Shown here: piece after piece, positions 57,982-64,000 of the stretch
Layout of the letters: the number at the start of each line of letters is the position of its first letter
How positions within the stretch are numbered: the stretch's first letter is position 1
NCBI RefSeq assembly: GCF_000016545.1
Contig: NC_009437.1
Span: 2,444,501 to 2,508,500, forward strand
DNA from: Caldicellulosiruptor saccharolyticus DSM 8903
Lineage (GTDB): Bacteria > Bacillota > Thermoanaerobacteria > Caldicellulosiruptorales > Caldicellulosiruptoraceae
Direction of reading: 5' to 3'
Length of the DNA stretch: 64,000 nt
Translations under genes and position numbers: made by a program
Notes under the pieces: model-generated
The model's database searches: none
What the model was told of the DNA's origin: nothing
What the model saw: the letters and a program-made list of their open reading frames with translations, nothing else

Positions 57982-59183
57982 TTGAATATGATAATCCCCA
58001 AGATTTAAAAAGATTAATCAAAAGACTCAATAAAATTGGAATTACAATTTCACGGGAGAAAAATGTCGATACCATTTTAGAAATGATCTTAAATGAAAGC
58101 ATTGACATCACAAATAGTGATGGTGGTACCCTCTATATTGTAAAAGAATTCGAAGGACAAAAATATTTAGTCATCACACTTGCCAAAAACTATTCAGTTG
58201 ATTTCAATTACATTGGTTATAAAATACCTATAGATAATCAAAGCATTGTCGGATATGTTGCCCAAAATGGCATTCCTGTTACAATTAACAACATTCAAAA
58301 TATCCAAAATTCTCATATGCAGCAGTTTAAACTTTTCGACCAAGCTTTACATTATAAAACCCTAAATCTTATGGCAATACCTATGACTGATTATCAAGGC
58401 AATGTGATTGGTGTTTTGCAGATAATAAACAAAAAGAAAGACAAGTCCATTAAGCTAACAGAAGACAATATCTGCCAAAATATTGTTGACTTTACAAAAG
58501 AAGATGAAGAAATTATTTTGTCACTTGCATCTCAAGCGTCTTTATTAATTGAACGAATTCATCTTTACCAAAGGATAGAAAAAAATATTGCAAACACCCG
58601 TTATGCTCTAATCAGTTTATTTAATTCTATGAAACAAGTGATTGCAAACTTGAGTGAAGATATTTTAATTGAACAAGAAGAGTTTAAGAAATATGCATCT
58701 TTGGACGATCTGACAGGTCTGTTTACGCGAAATGAAGGAATGATTTATTTAGAAAAGCAGATACAACTCTCCAAAATGAATGAAACGCACTTTGTTGTTT
58801 GCTTTATTGACGTCGATGGATTAAAACAAGTAAATGACACATTTGGCCACCAAATAGGTGATGAACTTTTAAAAAGCTTTGCTCAAATTTTAAAAGAAAG
58901 TATTAGAAGTTACGATATAGCGTTTAGATATGGGGGAGATGAGTTTGTGTTGATACTTTATAAAGCAACAATAAGAGAAGCCAATATTGTTCTTGCAAGA
59001 ATTCAAAATAAAATTGATGAGTTTAACACAAAAATCCAAAAGCCATATAAGATTCAAATAAGCTATGGGTTTGCTGAATATTCCCCAACTTCTAATTTGA
59101 GTATTGAAGACTTGATTAAAATTGCTGATGAGAATATGTACAAGGTCAAGAAAGAAAAGAAAAAAAGTCGACCCTCATATTAA
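57978..59183 (+). CDS. GAF-GGDEF diguanylate cyclase
   Basis: 401 residues: GAF domain (about 25-200), a helical linker, and a GGDEF domain from about residue 235 (LDDLTGLFTRNEGMIYLEKQI). The metal/nucleotide text FIDVDGLKQVNDTFGHQIGDELL and RYGGDEFVLIL (GGDEF at 319-323) are intact. RSYD at 310-313 is a canonical inhibitory I-site five residues before GGDEF, so product feedback by c-di-GMP is expected. No membrane segment, so it acts in the cytoplasm on a small-molecule or redox cue sensed by GAF. Translation is coupled to the MBL gene. Its last codons double as the terminator of the opposite gene. Confidence 0.92.
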   Translation: MIEYDNPQDLKRLIKRLNKIGITISREKNVDTILEMILNESIDITNSDGGTLYIVKEFEGQKYLVITLAKNYSVDFNYIGYKIPIDNQSIVGYVAQNGIPVTINNIQNIQNSHMQQFKLFDQALHYKTLNLMAIPMTDYQGNVIGVLQIINKKKDKSIKLTEDNICQNIVDFTKEDEEIILSLASQASLLIERIHLYQRIEKNIANTRYALISLFNSMKQVIANLSEDILIEQEEFKKYASLDDLTGLFTRNEGMIYLEKQIQLSKMNETHFVVCFIDVDGLKQVNDTFGHQIGDELLKSFAQILKESIRSYDIAFRYGGDEFVLILYKATIREANIVLARIQNKIDEFNTKIQKPYKIQISYGFAEYSPTSNLSIEDLIKIADENMYKVKKEKKKSRPSY

Positions 59184-59195
59184 TTATGAGGGTCG
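59160..59195 (-). terminator. Terminator of the secreted-protein gene, inside the 3' end of the GGDEF gene
   Basis: CGACCCTCATA (59168-59178) pairs with TATGAGGGTCG (59184-59194), 5-base loop. On the minus strand it is followed by ACTTTTTTTC. One arm codes for the last residues of the GGDEF protein. Confidence 0.75.
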
Positions 59196-59245
59196 TTCAA
59201 AATATATAAAGGAGTTCGAGGGGTTATGAGGATAGAGGGATTATC

Positions 59246-59665
59246 TTAGAATAACCATGGAAATCTTGAAAAATGATCTGTTTTTAGTTGTTGTTTCTTA
59301 AGTGTAACGTAAATATTCTTCCCCGCAGACCTATCATAGATGTACCCTTCATATCCTTCACATCTTAGGTGCACATCTTTTTTGAACTTAGCATCTGGTG
59401 AAAATTCAATGTACACAGTTCCATTTTCAGCATATATCTGTGCATAAAAGGTAATTGCATCTATTCCATCAGGTAGCGAGTCTTTCTTAAAATCAATTTC
59501 TACAAAGCCTACCTGGAATTTTCCTCCTTCATTTGTTACAGTAAAACTACCACTAAATTGAATAGGAGTTTCATCTTGTGCAAAAGCAATGCTACTCAAC
59601 CCCAACGATAAAACAAATACCAAAAGTATAGCAATTGACCATTTCTTCAAAACATGAAGCTTCAT
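59246..59665 (-). CDS. Small secreted protein of unknown function under riboswitch control
   Basis: I do not recognise this 139-residue protein. A clear signal peptide (KKWSIAILLVFVLSLGLSS...AFAQD, cleavage near residue 29-30) precedes a roughly 110-residue beta-rich domain (IQFSGSFTVTNEGGKFQVGF; AITFYAQIYAENGTVYIEFS), with a single Cys and many aromatic residues at the C-terminus. The shape suggests an Ig-like or jelly-roll module that binds sugar or protein. AAAGGGGGTG lies before the ATG. A c-di-GMP-I riboswitch, a terminator and a small hairpin occupy its leader, and its own terminator follows. Conserved function is unknown. Confidence 0.75.
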   Translation of the reverse strand: MKLHVLKKWSIAILLVFVLSLGLSSIAFAQDETPIQFSGSFTVTNEGGKFQVGFVEIDFKKDSLPDGIDAITFYAQIYAENGTVYIEFSPDAKFKKDVHLRCEGYEGYIYDRSAGKNIYVTLKKQQLKTDHFSRFPWLF

Positions 59666-59689
59666 AACTTTTTACACCCCCTTTAAGTT

Positions 59690-59709
59690 GAGCAAGCAAA
59701 GCCTTGCTC
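59690..59709 (-). promoter_or_regulatory. Small hairpin directly before the ribosome-binding site of the secreted-protein gene
   Basis: GAGCAAG pairs with CTTGCTC (59690-59696 with 59703-59709), six-base loop, a few bases upstream of the AAAGGGGGTG RBS. It may protect or tune the leader mRNA. Confidence 0.5.
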
Positions 59710-59717
59710 ATTAATAT

Positions 59718-59751
59718 ATCAAAAGGCACCTGACATTTTAGCCAGGTGCCT
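59718..59751 (-). terminator. Terminator of the c-di-GMP riboswitch expression platform
   Basis: AGGCACCTG pairs with CAGGTGCCT (59724-59732 with 59743-59751), followed on the minus strand by TTTTGAT. The 5' arm of the hairpin (GGCACCUGGC in the RNA) can instead pair with GCCAGGCUGCC at the 3' side of the aptamer. Confidence 0.7.
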
Positions 59752-59794
59752 CTCTGCCAAAGGTAAATACTCCTTTTCTCACTTTACCATTGAC

Positions 59795-59900
59795 ATATGT
59801 TTCGGCAGCCTGGCGATCATAGGAAAAGGTAAAAACCCTTTTCCGACAGACCCATGGCTTTGCGCCCCTGCCTTTCGACAGGTTTGCCTTTATCGACATA
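59795..59900 (-). ncRNA. Cyclic-di-GMP-I (GEMM) riboswitch
   Basis: The RNA reads GGCAAACC, a 6-bp stem capped by a GAAA tetraloop (CCTGTC-GAAA-GGCAGG), then GGCGCAAAGCC and GGGTCTG, a second stem (GGAAAAGG/CCTTTTCC), and ATCGCCAGGCTGCCG. These match the conserved core of class I c-di-GMP riboswitches. The ends carry the palindromic ACATATGT, forming an outer stem. It lies about 130 nt before the secreted-protein start on the same strand. Ligand binding would hold GCCAGGCUGCC in the aptamer and free the downstream terminator, so c-di-GMP should switch the gene off; this direction is an inference from complementarity. Confidence 0.93.
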
Positions 59901-59903
59901 TGT

Positions 59904-59933
59904 GTCTTATTTATTTTTAAAAACTCTGTTCAA
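59904..59933 (-). promoter_or_regulatory. Tentative promoter of the riboswitch transcript
   Basis: On the minus strand TTGAAC (59933-59928) and TAAGAC (59909-59904) with an 18-bp spacer. Transcription would start almost at the first base of the aptamer, which fits. Weak -10. Confidence 0.4.
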
Positions 59934-60042
59934 ATTAGCATTCTTTGTGTATAATTTTTATGTGGTTTTCTGAATTATATTATCGCATAAATTTTTAAAT
60001 TTTCAATAGCTTTTTAAAAAAATTTTTGGGTTGTGAAAAACT

Positions 60043-63000
60043 ATGGTTTGTTTCAACTGTGGCAATAAAATTCAATCTCCTAATGCTGAAAAATGTATCT
60101 TTTGTGGAATGAAATTTAAGGGTGTGTGTCCATCTTGCAATTCATTATTACCTACCTACATTAATTTCTGCCCTAATTGTGGGGAATTTGTAAGACAAGG
60201 TGAAACTAATCAACAATCTGTTGACGAACTAAAAAAGGTAGCTGTGCTATTTGCAGATATATCAGGGTTTACTAAGCTTTCCGAAAAAATAAGCCCTGAT
60301 GAGGTTAATAATATAATCAATGAATTTTTTGAATATATTTTAACACCTGTTTACTACTATGAAGGTACCATAGATAAATTCATTGGAGATTGTGTTATGA
60401 TACTATTTGGTGCAAAAAACTCTCACTTGGATGACCCAAAGCGTGCTGTGTTGTGTGCTTTTGAAATGTTAAAACTCTGTAACGAGTTTTCAGTACAAAA
60501 AAGTTTAAAAATATCAATGAGTATCGGTATAAATTATGGTATAGTTGCAATTGGCAAAGTCGGAGGATATTATGAAAAGGATTATACTGTTATTGGGGAC
60601 GTTGTTAATATTGCTCAAAGATTACAAGCAGCAGCACCTGAGAATACTATTTATGTATCAGAGAGTATTTATAGGGAGACTTTTGATTTATTCCTATATT
60701 CAGAGGCAAAAGAAATTTATGTCAAAAATAAAAGCAATCCCATAAGGTGTTATATACCTTTAGAAATTATCAATGAAGCTACAACATTTGATGTAATTTC
60801 TCGTATCCAGGATAGCTATTTATCAAAACTATTTAATATAATCGCATCAAAAGATACAAATAGCGTTCTTTTACTGGGGCCAAACGGTGTTGGAAAAACT
60901 TCTCTTTTAGAAAAATTAACTAATCATTTAGTTGCAAACAATATAAAAACGTATTATATTAGATGTAGTTTTAATAATTATTCGCGTCCTTACTTGTTAA
61001 TTTCGCAAATAATATGTAAAGTATTAAATGTAAGTGTAGACGATGTGCAAACCATAAAGCAACATCGATTAATCTCTTTTCTTGACTTTTTATTTAAAGA
61101 TGACTTAGAAAAAAAAGAAATCTGTTTCAAATTTCTTTCTATCATTCTGCAATTAGATATCGAGGATGATTTTAGAAATCTTGTTTCCTCCATGACCCAA
61201 GAAGATTTGGAATTTGAAATTCGGCAAAATGTACTTCTATTTTTTGATGCTTTTTTGAGCTCAAATTTTTCTATTTTTTTAATAGATGACATCCATTATG
61301 CTGACATTGAATCAATTCAAATCCTGGAATATTTAAAGACAAATTTGTATTGTGATAAAGTAATCTTTATTATAACTTCAGAAAATGAAAGTATCCACCT
61401 TAATGCCGAAAAAACCATTTATGTGCACAAACTGTCACATCAGGAAACAGAGGAATTTCTGAAATCTTTTTTTAATGTTAACACTGTTGATGAAAAACTT
61501 ATTCAGCTAATGGTGGACATATCAGAAGGAAAAATTTCTTATCTTAAAGAGGTTTGTAGATGGCTTTATTTGAATCATCAGTTGTGCATTCAGAACAATA
61601 AGCTGTTTCTTCAAAACACTAATATAAATGCTTCAGAAATATTTTATAAAATTGTTGAACACAGACTTTCTCAACTCGATAAGGAATTAATACAATTTTT
61701 GAAAATAGCTGCTGTTTTTGGACAAAGATTCAATTTACGTATAGTATTAAATGTTCTAAAACCTTCAAAATCTGAAAATGATATCATCTTAACTCTCTCA
61801 AAAAGTAATTTCATTAAATTTGTTGACATAACTTATCAATCTTCAACAGCAGACAAAATCTTCGAATTTGCAAATAATATTATTTTTGAAACAGTCCTGA
61901 GGTCAATACCAAAAAGTACTAAAATAAGTCTTCATCTTAAAATTGCCAAATCTATTGAAAAACTATTCAGAGAAAATATTAGTTATTATTACGAGCTTTT
62001 GATTTATCATTACCGTGAAGCGAACGATATTATAAATTCTTCCAAATATTGTATATTGCTTGCAAATTATTATAAAAAGCAGCTTTTGTACAAGTACGCA
62101 GTAAAATACTTTAAAATTGCAATTGAAATGTTAGAAAATTACAACCAACAAAAAAACAATCTATATACAAGAGCACTTGAAGAATTATCAAGTTTAGAAA
62201 AACAAATGGGTAACTATGTTGAAGCTCTTAAGTACTTAAATATCTTAGATAGTGTAGCAGATGCAGAAAAAAGTCTATTTATAAAATGCGAAATATGTGA
62301 ATGTCTTATCCTTACTGCTGACTTTGCTAAAGCGAAGGAAATACTCATAGGGCTTGAAAAAAATATTGACAGGAATAGTACCTTATATTCAAAATTAGTC
62401 TACCTCAAGAGTCTATTTCAATGTTATACTGGGGCTTCAGACATTAGCCAAATTTTGGAAGAGGCAGAAACTATAATAATGCAAGATAATGAGATCGAGA
62501 ATCTTGTAAAAATCTTTAATGTAGTTGCATATACATTTTATAGAAACTATGGAGATATTAATAAGGCAATAAATTACTTACAAAAAGCTAAATCTGCCGC
62601 AATTAAAACTAATAATATTGGTTTACGTGTTAAACTCACCAGTAATCTTGGTGTTCTTTATTTTCAAACTGGTCAAATTAACAATGCAATACAAAATTTA
62701 ACATCAGCCTTAGAAGAAAGTAAAAAAATCTCTGATAGACACTCACAAATTGGTATTTTAATAAGCTTAGGAATAATTCATGCTAAAAAAGGACTTCTTA
62801 AAAAAGCATACGAGTATCTAAATAAGGCTTATGAAAATGCTAAAAAGTGGAACTTTTTGTATGAAGAGTGTCTTTGTTTACTAAACATTGGTGAAATCTA
62901 CATTGAAAAAGGTTTATTAATACATAGCTATGAATTGTTTTTAGCCTCACTAAATATCAGCGAAACAAAAATGTTTACTGCCGAAAAAGCTTTGAGTTTT

Positions 63001-63504
63001 TTAAATCTCGCAAAAGTTTTGATCCTTATGAAAAATTGGCAAGCTGCTGACGAATTTCTTAACAAAGCAACAAGTTTTATTGAAAATTTAAAAGACATAG
63101 ATATATCTTATGAATATCATCTAACTAAGGCAGAGTTTTTTTTGTTGACGAACAATTTTTTGGATGCAGAGAGAGAAATTGATATTTCATTAAAGTTTGC
63201 AGAAAAAAACATATTCAGACAAATAGAATGTATAAGAAAGAAAGGGGAGATACTTTCTGCTGCTGAAAAGTACAGTGAAGCAATAGAATGCTTCAAAAAT
63301 GCAATAAAACTTAGTGAAACAAGCGGTTCTGCCTTAGAACTTGCAAAGTGCTATTTTCTCTTAGCAAAAACTTATCTAAAAACTTCGCAAAAAGACCAAG
63401 CAAAGTATTATTTTGAAATGTCAGAAAAATGGAGCAAATTAATTGATGATGAGTGCAGTATCAAGACTGAAATAGCTTCATTTAAAAAGTGTTTGATAAG
63501 TTAA
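60043..63504 (+). CDS. Zinc-ribbon / class III adenylate cyclase / AAA ATPase / TPR protein
   Basis: 1153 residues, one continuous frame. Domains: double zinc ribbon (C3, C6, C18, C21, C29, C32, C43, C46); class III cyclase (about 62-235) with metal Asp72 (FADISGFT) and Asp116 (IGDCVMILFG), Lys112 plus Thr182 (YTVIGD, class IIIb adenylate type) and the transition-state Asn189/Arg193. Next is a P-loop AAA/STAND-like ATPase (Walker A GPNGVGKTS 279-287; Walker B FLIDDIHYAD about 409-418), a helical region, and about eight or more TPR units (about 680-1150). No membrane helix. It may make cAMP under control of an ATP-driven TPR sensor. RBS weak (GGGTTGTG), start set by the first zinc Cys. Confidence 0.88.
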   Translation: MVCFNCGNKIQSPNAEKCIFCGMKFKGVCPSCNSLLPTYINFCPNCGEFVRQGETNQQSVDELKKVAVLFADISGFTKLSEKISPDEVNNIINEFFEYILTPVYYYEGTIDKFIGDCVMILFGAKNSHLDDPKRAVLCAFEMLKLCNEFSVQKSLKISMSIGINYGIVAIGKVGGYYEKDYTVIGDVVNIAQRLQAAAPENTIYVSESIYRETFDLFLYSEAKEIYVKNKSNPIRCYIPLEIINEATTFDVISRIQDSYLSKLFNIIASKDTNSVLLLGPNGVGKTSLLEKLTNHLVANNIKTYYIRCSFNNYSRPYLLISQIICKVLNVSVDDVQTIKQHRLISFLDFLFKDDLEKKEICFKFLSIILQLDIEDDFRNLVSSMTQEDLEFEIRQNVLLFFDAFLSSNFSIFLIDDIHYADIESIQILEYLKTNLYCDKVIFIITSENESIHLNAEKTIYVHKLSHQETEEFLKSFFNVNTVDEKLIQLMVDISEGKISYLKEVCRWLYLNHQLCIQNNKLFLQNTNINASEIFYKIVEHRLSQLDKELIQFLKIAAVFGQRFNLRIVLNVLKPSKSENDIILTLSKSNFIKFVDITYQSSTADKIFEFANNIIFETVLRSIPKSTKISLHLKIAKSIEKLFRENISYYYELLIYHYREANDIINSSKYCILLANYYKKQLLYKYAVKYFKIAIEMLENYNQQKNNLYTRALEELSSLEKQMGNYVEALKYLNILDSVADAEKSLFIKCEICECLILTADFAKAKEILIGLEKNIDRNSTLYSKLVYLKSLFQCYTGASDISQILEEAETIIMQDNEIENLVKIFNVVAYTFYRNYGDINKAINYLQKAKSAAIKTNNIGLRVKLTSNLGVLYFQTGQINNAIQNLTSALEESKKISDRHSQIGILISLGIIHAKKGLLKKAYEYLNKAYENAKKWNFLYEECLCLLNIGEIYIEKGLLIHSYELFLASLNISETKMFTAEKALSFLNLAKVLILMKNWQAADEFLNKATSFIENLKDIDISYEYHLTKAEFFLLTNNFLDAEREIDISLKFAEKNIFRQIECIRKKGEILSAAEKYSEAIECFKNAIKLSETSGSALELAKCYFLLAKTYLKTSQKDQAKYYFEMSEKWSKLIDDECSIKTEIASFKKCLIS

Positions 63505-63799
63505 ATCAACTCCATTGTTTGAGCAGAAGGTATTTTACTGATGTAACATTTTCTTAAAAAGCAAAAAATTTACATCATAATTAAGAATGAAATAACAGGA
63601 AAGAAGAGTCTAACTAATCAGAACTTGTATGAATACGTAGGGAAGATGGAAGAACAAAGAAACACTATGAAGACTATAAAGATAAACCTAAAAATAGAAA
63701 TAGGCTACACAAACTAATTTTATGACGAGATTAAATCAAAATTCGTTATAAAAAGAGAGTTATAATCAGAAGTATTTACAGGTATTTAGAACCACAAGA
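63505..63799. other. Intergenic stretch without a recognisable gene
   Basis: I read all frames and saw only short open stretches (below about 40 codons). A peptide-like run on + near 63590-63715 is interrupted by stops and is not recognised. The base composition is as AT-rich as its surroundings. A decayed gene is possible but cannot be shown. Confidence 0.5.
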
Positions 63800-63890
63800 T
63801 AAAAATAAAGCCATAGCTTCGTATACATATTTTGTAAAATTTTATATCACCAATATTACAGTTCGAAGCTATGGCTTTAATAATTTTTAT
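63800..63890. terminator. Long-loop bidirectional terminator or repeat element
   Basis: A perfect 16-bp inverted repeat, TAAAGCCATAGCTTCG at 63806-63821 and its complement at 63864-63879, with a 42-nt loop that can form an inner TGTAA/TTACA stem. T-rich tracts flank both sides. It lies after the CBM3-like gene end on the minus strand and after the cyclase gene on the plus strand. Confidence 0.55.
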
Positions 63891-63952
63891 CCGTTGCATT
63901 TTTAATTTGCAATTAACAATTTTTTGTCATTAAATAATTTTCTATAAACCTA

Positions 63953-64000
63953 TTATTTTGGTTCTTGCCCCCATACCAGCACACCATCTATATACGCTGT
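63953..64000 (-). CDS. C-terminal end of a probable CBM3-containing extracellular enzyme (cut by window edge)
   Basis: Only 15 codons and a stop are inside the window: TAYIDGVLVWGQEPK. The ending DGVLVWGQEP resembles the last beta strand of family 3 cellulose-binding modules, such as those at the end of Caldicellulosiruptor and Clostridium cellulases. The rest of the gene lies to the right, on the minus strand. With so few residues the call is tentative, but a TAA-TAG double stop follows and a strong hairpin lies downstream, so a real gene end is likely. Confidence 0.55.
   Translation of the reverse strand, partial: TAYIDGVLVWGQEPK

Noticed and set aside
59885-59900. GTCGATAA, similar to a sigma-D (flagellar) -10
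   Set aside because: It lies inside the riboswitch aptamer and no TAAA stands 15 bp upstream.

Overview
The window is AT-rich DNA from a low-G+C, Gram-positive (Bacillota/Clostridia) genome. It carries PolC, the ctsR-mcsA-mcsB-clpC operon, endospore genes (spoIIM, spoIIP, gpr, an alpha/beta SASP, sleB-ypeB), FtsEX with its hydrolase partners, the non-mevalonate isoprenoid genes and an SLH-domain surface protein. Gene content, a PPi-type phosphofructokinase and a CBM3-like C-terminal fragment at the right edge suggest a Caldicellulosiruptor-type thermophilic cellulose degrader. That assignment is my inference; there is no rRNA here to confirm it. Nearly all genes are intact and tightly packed, with intrinsic terminators at most operon ends.

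Layout. 1-6.5 kb (minus): xerD (cut by the left edge), spoIIM, an unknown membrane protein, spoIIP, gpr, a small TTG-start SASP gene, ypeB, sleB. 6.5-9.1 kb: a UgtP-like glycosyltransferase (+), a LytM/SpoIIQ-like protein (-) and an unknown two-helix membrane protein (+). 9.1-17.2 kb (minus): ftsE-ftsX-M23/coiled-coil-ctpB-minJ-like, preceded by a CdaR-type regulator, an MsmX-type sugar ATPase and a GlsB-like protein. 17.3-30.7 kb (minus): the classical rpsB-tsf-pyrH-frr-uppS-cdsA-dxr-rseP-ispG-GT2-polC-thiN block, split by internal terminators and headed by a structured rpsB leader with a possible pseudoknot. 30.9-36 kb: cell-surface polysaccharide genes in two divergent groups. 36-39 kb: rqcH and PPi-PFK. 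39.1-43.7 kb: the clpC operon with a textbook CtsR box. 43.8-54.1 kb: mixed single genes (polysaccharide deacetylase, zinc ribbon, EF-G-like GTPase, HD-GYP, tsaD, uppP, YkvI-like, DedA, argD, udg).

54.1-63.5 kb is the most unusual part, a nucleotide second-messenger island. It has an SLH surface protein with three novel repeats and a three-gene operon: GAF + degenerate GGDEF that keeps the RxxD inhibitory site, an RNase Z-like metallo-beta-lactamase hydrolase, and GAF + intact GGDEF. Opposite the operon lies a secreted 139-residue protein behind a c-di-GMP-I riboswitch with a readable terminator/antiterminator. Next comes a 1153-residue zinc-ribbon / class III cyclase / AAA / TPR protein. An HD-GYP phosphodiesterase lies about 8 kb upstream. 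A c-di-GMP synthase, a probable c-di-GMP receptor, a c-di-GMP-sensing RNA and its exported target are thus encoded within about 4 kb, beside a putative cAMP-linked ATPase. This is the best candidate for an undescribed system. The right edge is a decayed-looking intergenic stretch followed by the 3' end of a probable CBM3-containing enzyme.
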